DNA from: Argyresthia goedartella
Lineage: Eukaryota > Arthropoda > Insecta > Lepidoptera > Argyresthiidae
Assembly: GCA_949825045.1 (NCBI GenBank)
Contig: OX463818.1
Location: 30,396,906-30,460,905, forward strand
Reading direction: 5' to 3'
Length of the DNA: 64,000 bases
Below the pieces are notes generated by a model. It ran no database searches, was not told where the DNA came from, and worked only from the letters and a program-made list of their open reading frames with translations. The translations under genes were made by a program, and so were the position numbers. Shown in pieces: positions 11,381 to 22,364 of the stretch. Numbering within the stretch: the stretch's first letter is position 1; the number at the start of each line of letters is the position of its first letter.

Positions 11381-11530
11381 AGTGGTAAATGAAATTCATA
11401 AAAATGCAATAAAAATTTTGTTCGTCGTTCGGTGCTTCTCAAAGGAATTGATGATTTATGGCAGTCAGATTTGATTGACGTTATAAGAGTGTATGATTTC
11501 TTACCGATTAGTTTTAAAAATGATTATTAA
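11381..11530 (+). pseudogene. Polinton retroviral-type integrase remnant
   Basis: One frame gives VNEIHKNA. A one-base slip leads into NFVRRSVLLKGIDDLWQSDL, which matches the start of the Polinton rve integrase core (the pattern around RR-x-V-x-x-G-I-D-D-L-W-Q-x-D-L). The rest of the DDE domain is gone; the frame ends at 11530. It is only identified by this short but distinctive run. Confidence 0.6.
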
Positions 11531-11689
11531 TAAATGTGTTTGTTTACTTAAATTATTGATTTTATTTCATCATCTCTTTAAACTACACAAGAGTTAAAGT
11601 GCATAAATGAAACATCAAAATAAATTAATAGGAACTTTTATTTTATTTTATTCACTTATTTTAATAGAATCATTGCATATTTTTTTACT

Positions 11690-12005
11690 AATTTTATTCA
11701 CTAAATTCTCTGACAAGTCCATTATTTCATCAACTACTTCCGATTGTATGTACTGTGCGCTTTCAACACTATCATCTGAATTTGAATCTGTATGTGTATT
11801 TCTATCTTAATCTCTTTTCGGGGCCTTTGTTATTACGTATGATGATAACACTGTAGGATTTAATTTCTTTCTGTCCAATCTGTTCTTTTTCTTCTTTTTC
11901 TTTTCCTTAGTGTCTTGACTGGGTGTAGAATCTTGCAGAACGTCGTCATAATTTTGAGGCTGAGCGTGTTGTTATCACAAGTCGGAGTGATCCATTGATT
12001 GTAAA
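11690..12005 (-). pseudogene. Possible minus-strand coding relic
   Basis: The minus strand carries a frame with a basic run (KEKKKKKNRLDRKK) and an acidic, serine-rich part (DSNSDDSVESAQ), interrupted by at least two stops. It could be another decayed Polinton gene. I do not recognise a family. Confidence 0.25.
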
Positions 12006-12517
12006 ACGAAAAACATGATATAGTTTCCTGTGGAACTAAACTTTATAATAATCATATAAAAATGGTCAGTATGTTTTTACCTCGTTTAATATAGACATAT
12101 TATCTTGGTGTAATGAACCGCGTCCTCTTCTTTAGCTACCTTCTTTAGAAATTTTCATTGTTACGTTGTAATTAAACAAATAACCTAACCTTGCATTTCT
12201 TCATAAAATTATGCTTACGTTAACATTGACATATTATCATGTTTTTCAAATTGATTTCATTGAACGCAACACGTGTAATATTAACGTTGCGATTAGTCAT
12301 CATAATCATTTCAACGTTATCGCTTTCAAGCGATATGTTCCATCTTTTAGAAATCTTTCTAAACTAACCTCTACATACAAGTCCACTCCGGCTGATATCT
12401 GACGACTGTACCTAACTATGTATGTAATTCAGTAGGGTATGTTGTAACAATAAGCTTAAAAAGAAACACGAAACATAATCCGAGAACCGAGAAGGTTAGA
12501 TCGACCCCAATTACTTC

Positions 12518-12622
12518 AGCTCGGTGAATCGCCGACGTTCACGCTTCTTGGCAACTGATCGTTACGCTACCTCGTAGCTGATGGGCCCCTACGAGGTCAT
12601 TAGGTGCTGAGAAGCCTGAACA
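12518..12622 (+). repeat. BEL/Pao LTR 3' fragment
   Basis: The last 105 bases of the LTR seen at 16858-17396 (from AGCTCGGTGAATCGCC to CCTGAACA) are present alone with several substitutions. This is an old LTR remnant of the same family inside the Polinton. Confidence 0.7.
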
Positions 12623-13014
12623 ACATTATTTATTTTAATATAACAATATTCACTTAAAATCTAGTTTAGAGTCTAGTTATATTCGTACATATTAGGTCAA
12701 AATGTCGTCAAAAGTTCATATTTCATTTTTAATATAGCAATATTCACTTATAAGCTAGTTTAGAGACAAATTATATTCATATATATATATATCATATAGC
12801 TTATAATGCTGATTCATGACCCCATTAAAGAGTTGATATTTTATTTTTTAGAATGATGCGCGCTCATTACTTGAGAGAGCTATTTTATTAAGCGACTGTG
12901 TGAAAATTTCATGTTTTAATGACTTAAATACCATATTTTCTTCCTAATTAAATTATTCTCTAATAACACACCTTTATAGTCCTTAAAAATCAATGTTTTA
13001 CAACAACAACAACA

Positions 13015-16000
13015 TTATTGTACAACAGATTTTTTGGTTCCTTTAGCTTTTTTTAATTCAGTATCTTCAGTTTTTATAGAATGAAGTTTAGACCGTAGGC
13101 CTACAAACTCAGCTATAAGCTGACCTCCTAGCTCGTCTTTAAATAACCCAGGCACTTTTTTATTATGCCTTCTTATACCGTACATAATTATTATTACCCG
13201 CGTAGTTGCTAGTGTCGAAGTATTGAGGGAAATTGTATTATATGTCTTTGTAGACATCTTTCGTTGTTATGGAATACGGAAAACTGTCAGTGTCTGTATA
13301 ACACATTTTTATATTAGGGCCATAAAAGGGTTTCATAACAGAATAGTGAAAGTCGTACATATGACTCTTAGATATTTCCAAAACAGAAAAACCAATGTAA
13401 ATCGGTTTATCGAGAGTATTTTTTTCAGGATTCATCTGGACCTGCTACAAAATTTTCAGTAAAAATAGTTGAGCTATGGTAATTAGGTCGAGCTATTAGT
13501 TGCTCTGCGCCTAAATGTTTTTTCGTTTTGTTATTTTTATCAGACCACTGATTAACTAATTTAACATTTAACCTTTTTTCCGAATCTTCTAAGGTTTTAC
13601 CAAAAATGCTGTTACTTAATAATTTAAAAAGTCAGCCAAATAAAAAGTCAAATAGAGATACTTTTTGCCTCAATTCCGTATTTAAATCAATATACAATGA
13701 ATGTATGTATTGTTTCAAATATGGACCTTGTGTAAATTTAATAACTCTGTGTATGCTTTTAAATTTTAGTCCATGTTTCAGACACGTTTTCAAATGAATA
13801 TAGTGTAAGACATAATTATATTATCATACAAATTCGGTATCAGTTTACTCATTTCGATCCAGGTGGTACAAATTTTTGTGGGCAGAATGGTAAATCGTTA
13901 TGATATTCATGCAGAGATTCAGGATATTCTAGATCAACATCAAAAATGTAACCTACATCTGAATTTTCTTGTAAACAGAGTATGTCAGAAACTTGAAACA
14001 CAGGATTTTCAATCAATTCAAAATCAGAGTGCGGTAAATAACTACACATAGCAAATCCGTACAAATTATTACAATCTATATACAGTAAGTAATTATCAGG
14101 ATCCGAGGGGTTGGAGTTCGAGAGGTACTTATTATAAGCAATGGCATAGCAAGTAGAACATAAACAAACACCTAAGCGAATACCTTTTTGTATCATTCTA
14201 ATAATTTCCAGATCATCTATTAATTCTAATTTACTTCTGTTTTTAACAGCATTGCATCGAAGCTTAAGCTGGGGGCCGTTATGTAAAAGGCTGGGTCCAA
14301 CCTATAATTATTTTTACACGTCTTTCTAAAACTCTCAAAAATATCCGTCACAGCATTACATCTGATTTTAAGTATAGATCGGTATATTGACCAAGGTTTG
14401 ACAAATGGAACAATCGCCACACACAATGTGCGTGAGCATAATCTGACTCTGAAATAACCTGATCAGTTAAACTGTAAGTAAATTATTTTCATCATAACGT
14501 TTCCACTTATTCATGTACTCGTAAGGATAAATACCTTTACGTCTCCATAAGTCGAATTGCTGTGTATCAGGGTAGCAACGAGAGAGGTGAATAAAATCAT
14601 TTTCTGCAACTTTTTCTAAACTAGTACCTAAAAACGCTAATGAGTCGACAAAACGAACAGCCATTTAGTCATTATTGTTAATAGGAAAGAACTTTGTAAA
14701 AGACACATAATTTTCTTTTGTTTTTGCGATAACATTTATGTTTCCGTGCATTTCACCTAGCTCTCGTATAAACAAATGACAGTCATAGCCTGACAGATTG
14801 TGGAAAAAAATTGGGACAAATGATTTAGGGAGCTAAAATCGAAGGTTACAATAATCATGTGCTGCCCTGCGGTAGCGTCCAGTCAAATGACAATGATACC
14901 TTTCCTTCAAACATTAACTTATTACAGAGGTAACAATATTTTGACTCTAAAAAGTTTTTCAGCTCATTTTCAGTAACATGTCGATTGGATCGTTTAGTAC
15001 TTTACTTATCGTTTCAACGTCATCGCCCAATATTTTTAAAAAATGTTGATCGATATCGATTTAAAGAGGAATCGTAGGAGCAAACAATATAATATCCGAA
15101 CGCTACTGGAATGAGTTTTTGAATCGTTTCCGTAAAATTTGAGTTTTTCTCCGAACAGGGTTGTAACATAGACACAAATGGCATATCATGCATGCGTTCG
15201 AAATGTTTGAACTGTATCAACGTCTCTTTATCAGGTAATGACGTTTTAACACCACACATGCTCATTACGCTTTTCATCATTAGAAAAAAATAACAAGCAA
15301 TCATCACAAAAAAATATTCTACCATCATGTTTAGTTATCTGACATCTTACCAGCCTACTCAAATCCTTAATAAGACAATAATGTGGTAGCGCACCCGATT
15401 CCAAAAACAATAAATTTATACGATGCTTCCGCCCCTTGTGAACACATTTGTATAAAGGTCCTATAACAACAGACTTTTCACTGAGACCATAAATATTAAT
15501 ACTTATGTTATCGTTGTTCTTTTCAAAGATCTTTACATCCTTGAAGCCTGCCGGAAACGTCATGTTTTTGTGTTCAGCACAGTATCGAAATGAGGAAATG
15601 AACTATTTCGGTGTGAATTTTGTAGTGCAGGAAATAATGCTGCCATTATGCACCATAGAAAACAAAAGTTATCTGAGTTCTGAATATTGACACAAGCCCG
15701 TTTTAATTTAATAAGTCTAGGAAGATCGATAAACCCTGAACCTCTCAGCGGATTATATTTGTTGATGTTGAATTCCAGATACGAATTTGCTACAAAACTC
15801 CAACCACTGTCTCTCTCCTGAAATTCATCGATTTTTGCAACAATTACATTTACAGGGCTTTTGTAAACATCTTCAAAATCATAATGTTTGTGAATGACTA
15901 TATTAGGCGTGGCGAACGATTTAATCTCCCGCTCATCATTTTTAGGTAACGAGAACTCAGCAAACAGTTCAAAATTTACCTTAACGCAGTTAAAGGAGCC

Positions 16001-16261
16001 GACACGCGCCTCTACCAGATCACGTACGCGTGACCGCAGTGAGCGCAGATAGATGTTCGGAGGGCAAGCCGCCCCCGAGTCCGCGTTGCTTAGTCTGTAC
16101 GACGCGATTCGACTGCGGAAAGCACTAGATATCTTCTCAAGACCGTCACCCTTAATAAGAGCATTGTTATTTTTGTGTACAGAGCTGCGCAAATGAGCTG
16201 ATAAACTTTTACTTTTTACAGAGACATCACAGGATGTACAATATACGAATCTATTATTAGA
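13015..16261 (-). pseudogene. Protein-primed family-B DNA polymerase (Polinton-type), broken
   Basis: Fragments of one gene line up on the minus strand from 16261 down to 13015. The N-terminal part has EFQERDSGWSF and INKYNPLRGSGF. The next has KHDGRIFFCDDCLLFFS. Then come RFVDSLAFLGTSLEK, FRKTCKNNYRLDPAFYITAP, motif A (LLYIDCNNLYGFAM) and motif C (MCYTDTDSF), and the tail KVPGLFKDELGGQLIAEFVG. The family replicates linear DNA using a protein primer. At least five frame changes and stops separate the pieces. The 5' end is cut by an LTR fragment starting at 16262, so the first residues of the upstream open frame are LTR-derived. A region near 13450-13850 is poorly conserved. Confidence 0.75.
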
Positions 16262-16685
16262 TGTGCCGGCACATACGCCCGCCACAGATATGCGGAAATA
16301 TCTATTTCCACGTAATGTTAAGATAAGTTGACGACCGTCACAGATAAGGTATATTTATATTCATCACGTAGTTTTGTTGTAAGTTGTATATAAGCTTAGT
16401 ATATCCTATAATAAAGTAGTCTAGTCTAGTCTCGTATATGCGCGCATCTCAAGCCTTTTACTTTACTCCCGAAGATGTCGCTCTCCTTATAATTGCCTCT
16501 GGCAAAGTGGTGACCCGACTTTTGAACATCAGCAACCTTCGGTAATAGCAGCATGGACCCAGCCGCGAAGAAAACTCCGTGTGCTGCCACCTTAGAAGTG
16601 CAAGCAAGAAGCACTTCGTCCAAGATCGCCGAGCCCCGACTTCTGCATACCTATTTCAAACCACGCTGCAGAACTCCATAATCAA
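16262..16685 (+). repeat. LTR plus leader fragment, relative of the element at 2562
   Basis: It starts TGTGCCGGCACATACGCCCG, runs to GGCAAAGTGGTGACCCGAC (LTR end near 16506 plus primer-binding-like site), then about 170 bases of leader. The rest of the element is absent. It truncates the PolB 5' end. Confidence 0.6.
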
Positions 16686-16857
16686 GACATTAGACATCTT
16701 AATTATATGTAAGGACAAAATCTAATAAATGATAAATCAAACCTATCTTAAGTTTTCACAATAAAAAAGGCTCGGTAGCCCAAACTAAACTCAACCTTAT
16801 AACGTCAGTGATATACGGACGCTGTCACCGGGCCTTTTATTTTGTGAAGACTGTACC

Positions 16858-17396
16858 TGTTCGATTCCAAATCGATATTCGATCGATGGTTTCGGAACGG
16901 CCATTTTGAATTTGACGTTGCTGCCAACCTAGCAGTTTTTTGACAACTGACAGACCAAAAGCCCTCGCAATGTAACGCGTATTGATTAGGGCATTGAAAT
17001 TAAATCGCAAGCCATCTGGAATGTATTCGGGTTCCCCTCAGGATTGTCTATATAGCTGAGTGTGTTGTGGTTCCCCGAACCAGATAAAGTTCGCATTTAC
17101 GTGGCCGATTGGTTTTTCCCACGTAACATAACCTGTGTTGGAACACTGTGCTGTGTTGGCCTGCCAGTCATACCTGGTTGGCTGAAGAACCTGTCTACCA
17201 AGAAGAGCCTAGGGTGCACCCGGGCCTTGCAGAGAGACAGGAGGTTGACGGGACCGAAGCACAGACCAGGTTAGATAGATTCATAATTAATAGCTCGGTG
17301 AATCGCCAACGTTCACACTTCTTGGCATCTGATCGCTACGCTACCTCGTAGCTGATGGGCCCCTACGAGGTCATTGGGTGCCGAGAAGCCTGAACA
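16858..17396 (+). repeat. 5' LTR of BEL element 1
   Basis: 539 bases, TG...CA ends. Differs from the 3' copy at two sites (A/G and T/A) near its right end. Confidence 0.9.
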
Positions 17397-18012
17397 TTTT
17401 GGTAGCAAGAGCGTGGTTTCCTGAGATTTGCAGCCGTCAAGGGCTCCAGGAACCCACGATTTGGGACTATCAATCTGTAGGTATAGGCGGTTATTAGCTA
17501 ACTTGGTGTTGTTCCTGTATCCACATAGATTGGTAGTATTGTAAGCTATAAGTCTATTGCTGGTAGTAGACAGACAGATATTACAGTTTTCCCTAAATGA
17601 CCAGTTGTACTGAGATGTGACTCAGAATAGTAGGTACTCAACTTAGGTACATTGTAGGTGAATTGAAATTTGCATTGAAGTACCAGTTAGTCAATCTATT
17701 AGTGGTCTAGTAATGCTAATGAATGTTTGGTTAACATAGGTAGTTACATCTATTGATAGCAGGCTATTACATTGTTTTCAGTTTATAGCAATTTATAACT
17801 TGAACTAATATTGACTATCTGTGTGTGTTATAATGATAAAGGGAAACTAAATTGTACTTACAGAATTTATATAGATATAAAACTTGGTTCCTATTGTTTA
17901 AGGAAAACAACATTGTTTAAGTTGTGGTTTAGGGTTCCCTCGTTTGGGTTATAGACTGGAGGGTCCAATAAAATTGAGTTACTGCAAATTGTGAGTAAGT
18001 ATCGTTCCGATC

Positions 18013-20034
18013 ATGTCGTTATCTGAAATCCAGAAGGGTGTTTCTAAGGAACTCAGATGGTTTTCCTCCGCACACGGTCTGATAGACCGTTTAGATAGGC
18101 ATGATGTGGTATTGGAGCGGTCTATGGACGTTAAGGAACGTTACAATAGGGTGCTCGAATTGTCCGCGCAGGCGGAATCAGTTGATGGTTGCGCACCTGA
18201 CAGGCTGTCACGGTTGCTAGGGGATGTCGACCAATGTATGGAGATGGCAGCTGCTATCACGCAGAAGGCTGCGGACATACGTAGACAGCGCGAGTCCAGC
18301 CATGGTGGTGACATCGAAGCACCTCTGCCGCTTCAGGGTTCAGGGTCCAGGTTACCGGCCATAACTATGCCTACTTTTGACGGAGTGTCCGGTGAATGGA
18401 TGAGCTTCATCAATCTGTTCGACAGTTTGGTGCACATGCGATCGGACATTACCAAGTCTGTCAAGATGGCTCAGCTGGTGGCAGCATTGAGGGGTGAGCC
18501 TAGGGAGCTGGTCGCTCATTTGACAGTTACGGAGGGTAACTATGAAACGGCCAGACAATTGTTGGTCAGACGTTACCATAACAAACGGAGGTTGGCCGAT
18601 GCCCAACTGAACCGTTTGTTTAGTATCCCGGTTGTGAACAAGGTCGGGGCCATACAGACGGAGGTTTTGAACCCATTGTTGTCCGTCACCAAGGCTCTAG
18701 AGAATCTTGGACTTCCGGTTGGTGAATGGTCATACCTACTGCTGTACATTGTACTTTCCCGCCTACCCGCTGACGTGCAGACTCGTTTCGAACAGTCTCA
18801 CGGGAGGTCGGCCGAGGACCTGCCCGCCTTCTCCGACTTGGTCGGATTCTTGGAAGAGGAGGCTCGACGGGCAGAGAATTTGGGGTTGACGGTCACCCAT
18901 CCTTCGGAGCCACAGAGACCTGCCGGGAGCGCTGTGAGTAGGGGCCCTCCGACGAGGAAGGACCGCACCAACCGGCAGTCGTATGGGACTGTGAGTGCAT
19001 TGACCCCACATAGTGAGACCTGCCCATGTTGTAGGCAGATTGGCCATGCTGTGGCCGATTGCAATAAGTTCGGGGAACTTAGGGTTCAGGGACGGCGCCG
19101 GATGGCCAAGCAGCGGAGCTGGTGTTTCCTGTGCCTCGGGCCACACATGGCTAGGTACTGCACGCGCACAAAAATGTGCGGATATTGTGGTGGGGCCCAC
19201 AACAATCTGTTGTGCATGAACCGGTCCGGCCAACAGCCACCACAGGGCCGTACCCAGGGTGACACGGCATGGGGCCCTGAGAATTCGTTTGCGACTCGGA
19301 GCGCAACTCAGGAGCCAACGTCCCCACGTCCACAGGGCCGTACCCAGGGTGATACGGAATGGGGCCCTGAGAATTCGTTTGCGACTTGGAGCGCAACTCA
19401 GGGGCCAACTTCCCCACGTGCACAGGGTAGTACTAGGGTGCGGGGCCGCACTCAGGGTCATCACATGGGGGGCCCTGAGTTTTCGGTTGCGACTCAGCAT
19501 CCGACTCAGCGGGCAATGGGGCCACAAGCACGCAGCCACCCAGGGGTGCAGGGCCGCACTCAGGGTCATCACATGGGGGGCCCTGAGTTTTCGGTTGCGA
19601 CTCAGCATCCGACTCAACGGGCAATGGGGCCACAAGCACGCAGCCACCCAGGGGTGCAGGGCCGCACTCAGGGTCATCACATGGGGGGCCCTGAGTTTTC
19701 GGTTGCGACTCAGCATCCGACTCAGCGGGACATTGGGTATGTTGAGCAGGCCGTAACGGGCGGGTGGCATGGGACACCTTTGAGCTATGCGGATGCGGTT
19801 CGGACGCCGCCTCAGTTGTCGCCCCGCTCGTCGCCTCGTCCTCGTCGGTCGCATGTGATGTCCCCCCCGCTCATGGAGCGGCCGCGGTTGAATTCACGCC
19901 CACCCCCCTTCGGGGGGCGTCGTAGGGTGGCAATGGAACCGGCGCGTGGGCCATTTGTACAATGGGACCCTCTGGCGTATAGCTGCCTACCTGATCGGTT
20001 ACAGGCACAGTGGGGCCCCGGGGGTCCTCGCTAG
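18013..20034 (+). CDS. gag: BEL/Pao Gag, intact, with expanded tandem repeats
   Basis: The 673-residue frame starts at the ATG after a 616-base leader. The N-terminal half is the DUF1759-like gag region typical of BEL elements (PAITMPTFDGVSGEWMSF ... ELVAHLTV). Three zinc-knuckle-like clusters follow: CPCCRQIGHAVADC at residue 337, CFLCLGPHMARYC at 371, CGYCGGAHNNLLC at 389. Next, residues about 412-575 are five tandem units: two of 30 residues (GRTQGD.. type) and three of 36 (GRTQGHHMGGPEFSV type), encoded by exact 90- and 108-base periods. The C-terminus is proline/arginine-rich and ends at TAG 20032-20034, after which the same frame stays open into pol. Gag would form the particle and bind RNA. 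Confidence 0.85.
   Translation: MSLSEIQKGVSKELRWFSSAHGLIDRLDRHDVVLERSMDVKERYNRVLELSAQAESVDGCAPDRLSRLLGDVDQCMEMAAAITQKAADIRRQRESSHGGDIEAPLPLQGSGSRLPAITMPTFDGVSGEWMSFINLFDSLVHMRSDITKSVKMAQLVAALRGEPRELVAHLTVTEGNYETARQLLVRRYHNKRRLADAQLNRLFSIPVVNKVGAIQTEVLNPLLSVTKALENLGLPVGEWSYLLLYIVLSRLPADVQTRFEQSHGRSAEDLPAFSDLVGFLEEEARRAENLGLTVTHPSEPQRPAGSAVSRGPPTRKDRTNRQSYGTVSALTPHSETCPCCRQIGHAVADCNKFGELRVQGRRRMAKQRSWCFLCLGPHMARYCTRTKMCGYCGGAHNNLLCMNRSGQQPPQGRTQGDTAWGPENSFATRSATQEPTSPRPQGRTQGDTEWGPENSFATWSATQGPTSPRAQGSTRVRGRTQGHHMGGPEFSVATQHPTQRAMGPQARSHPGVQGRTQGHHMGGPEFSVATQHPTQRAMGPQARSHPGVQGRTQGHHMGGPEFSVATQHPTQRDIGYVEQAVTGGWHGTPLSYADAVRTPPQLSPRSSPRPRRSHVMSPPLMERPRLNSRPPPFGGRRRVAMEPARGPFVQWDPLAYSCLPDRLQAQWGPGGPR
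19247..19736 (+). repeat. In-frame tandem repeats within gag
   Basis: Two 90-base units start near 19247 and 19337. Three 108-base units start at 19445, 19553 and 19661 and are almost identical to each other. All periods are multiples of three. Confidence 0.85.
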
Positions 20035-21678
20035 GAATTTGCGGCCCAACAATTTGTTGCCCCCCAACCGGAGACGGTGGTGTTACCGATCGCCTCTGTG
20101 CTTGTTTGGGATTTGGCGGGCAACCCAACATACGTTCGCGCCCTATTAGATTCTGGAGCTCAGGGCTGCATTGTATCGAATGATTTAGCAAAATGGTTGG
20201 GCCTCAATATAAATAATGTATCGCTGCCAAGGAAATTGGTCCCTGCTGGGGATTACAGGGCAACCCTTCACGGGTTTTGTGATGCCTCTGAACGAGGGTT
20301 TGCGGCAGCGGTTTATTTGCGAACCGTCACCTCCACCGGGGAGGTCGACGTGCGTTTGGTTTTGGCAAAAAGCAAGGTAGCGCCTATTCGGACAAGAATG
20401 ACGATTCCAAAACTGGAACTGTCCGGGGCTGCTCTTTTGAGCAAACTTTTGAATTACACTCTAACAGTGTTGCGTGGGTCAGTGGTTTTGGAGGATACGG
20501 TGTACGCGTGGACGGACAGCCAGATTGTTTTGTGCTGGCTGAAGGCTTCGGTCCATAACTTAGAGGTTTTTGTTGCGAACCGTGTCTCCCAGATTGTGTC
20601 GTCTGAGGTCCCACTGACCTGGAGACATGTACCAGGAGAATTGAACCCGTCTGATTGTGTATCCAGGGGATGTCGGGCTCCTGAACTCGTTAGACACCAT
20701 TTGTGGTGGGGACCACCCTGGCTTGCCAGGAGAGAATCGGACTGGCCCCACAGCCATGTAGTAGTATCTTCGGATCATGGCCCCAGAGCGGCCGTGCATG
20801 TTACCCAGAAGGCTGAGGACCCTGACGCCGGGTTTCTGCTGGACCGGTATAGCTCATATGTGTTTGTTTGTTTATCCACCAAGGCGGTACATCTCGAGCT
20901 CGTTGCTGATCTCTCGACAGAGGCTTTCATTGCTTGTTTGGATAGGTTTGTTTCTCGAAGGGGACTTCCAACTTTGATCCGCTCTGATAACGGCACTAAC
21001 TACGTCGGTGCGGAACGATACTTACGAGAGATAGTCAACTTTTTGAATGTAAATAAAGTGGATATTGGAACGGCCCTCTCCCGTCGGGGTATACAGTGGA
21101 CCTTCAGCCCACCGAGTTGCCCCCACTGGGGTGGGATTTTTGAGGCCGTAGTTAAGTCAGCTAAGACGCACTTGGGGCGTATAGTAGGTCAGACCGCGCT
21201 GACTTTTGAGGAGCTCGCGACATTGTTTTGTAAGATCGAGGCCGTTCTCAATTCGCGACCGTTGTGTCCGCTCAGCTCGGATCCAAATGACCTGGAGGCT
21301 CTGACCCCAGGCCATTTCTTGATAGGACAGCCACTTAACGCGTTGCCCGAGCACCCCTTCGAGGGAGTGAAATTGTATCGGTTGTCAAGGTATCAGATGT
21401 TGCAGCAGTTTACTCAGAATTTCTGGAAGCGTTGGTCGCTCGAGTATCTGCATATCTTACAACAGCGCCTTAAGTGGACTGACAAAACCAGCCCCCCTAG
21501 TGTTGGTGACCTCGTTCTGGTTAAGGATGCTAACCTACCGCCACTACGTTGGCGCAGGGGGCGCATTGTTAACTTGTTCCCTGGCAAGGACGGGACCCCC
21601 CGGTCTGCAGAGGTTCTAGTAGGAGGCTCGGTTCTAAAACGAGCGGTAGCAACGTTGTATCGGCTGCCCGTAGATTAG
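20035..21678 (+). pseudogene. pol: BEL/Pao Pol with two internal deletions (no reverse transcriptase)
   Basis: Directly after the gag amber codon the same frame continues to TAG 21676-21678. The aspartic protease is present (RALLDSGAQGC). Near 20205-20220 the sequence jumps from protease straight to the RNase H-like segment (LHGFCDASERGF ... TDSQIVLCWL); the RT present in the second BEL element is missing. Near 20855 a second jump removes the integrase zinc domain and the first catalytic aspartate; the core resumes at YVFVCLSTKAVHLEL and keeps DNGTNYVGA, then the C-terminal DUF5641-like segment (VGDLVLVKDANLPPLRWRRG). Both joins keep the frame open, so a shortened polyprotein of about 540 residues could still be made, without RT. 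Confidence 0.85.
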
Positions 21679-21710
21679 GGGACAGGTGGGTGCCTGTCCG
21701 GGCGGGTGAT

Positions 21711-22249
21711 TGTTCGATTCCAAATCGATATTCGATCGATGGTTTCGGAACGGCCATTTTGAATTTGACGTTGCTGCCAACCTAGCAGTTTTTTGACAAC
21801 TGACAGACCAAAAGCCCTCGCAATGTAACGCGTATTGATTAGGGCATTGAAATTAAATCGCAAGCCATCTGGAATGTATTCGGGTTCCCCTCAGGATTGT
21901 CTATATAGCTGAGTGTGTTGTGGTTCCCCGAACCAGATAAAGTTCGCATTTACGTGGCCGATTGGTTTTTCCCACGTAACATAACCTGTGTTGGAACACT
22001 GTGCTGTGTTGGCCTGCCAGTCATACCTGGTTGGCTGAAGAACCTGTCTACCAAGAAGAGCCTAGGGTGCACCCGGGCCTTGCAGAGAGACAGGAGGTTG
22101 ACGGGACCGAAGCACAGACCAGGTTAGATAGATTCATAATTAATAGCTCGGTGAATCGCCGACGTTCACACTTCTTGGCATCTGAACGCTACGCTACCTC
22201 GTAGCTGATGGGCCCCTACGAGGTCATTGGGTGCCGAGAAGCCTGAACA
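21711..22249 (+). repeat. 3' LTR of BEL element 1
   Basis: Same 539-base unit as 16858-17396. Preceded by a G-rich stretch ending GGGCGGGTGAT. Confidence 0.9.
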
Positions 22250-22364
22250 GTACCTAAGTTACACCTAATTTTTACTGTCTACCTACCTTTCGTGGCCTAC
22301 AATAAAGGATACCTAAGTACCTACCTAATAAATTATAAAGTAAACATAGTAAACTTATGAAACA

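Larger units (their letters stand above)
16858..22249 (+). mobile_element. Young, internally deleted BEL/Pao LTR retrotransposon
   Basis: LTRs are 16858-17396 and 21711-22249, 539 bases each, TGTTCG...GAACA, with two visible differences. The 5-bp duplication is GTACC (16853-16857 and 22250-22254). The leader begins TTTTGGTAGCAAGAGCG. gag is open; pol lacks the reverse transcriptase and part of the integrase. With so little LTR divergence it moved recently, so the missing enzymes were probably supplied by a complete relative. Confidence 0.9.

Noticed and set aside
16426..16623. 65-codon minus ORF and the first residues of the ORF ending at 16285
   Set aside because: They come from the LTR fragment that truncates PolB, not from the polymerase gene.
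17062..17351. Paired ORFs repeated at 21915-22204 and the 76-codon pair at 52171 / 59186
   Set aside because: They are in BEL LTRs; identical copies simply reflect LTR identity.
18763..19854. 363-codon minus-strand ORF and several other long antisense frames over the BEL gag
   Set aside because: They arise from the GC-rich tandem repeats of gag read on the other strand, show no family motif, and gag itself is clear on the + strand.
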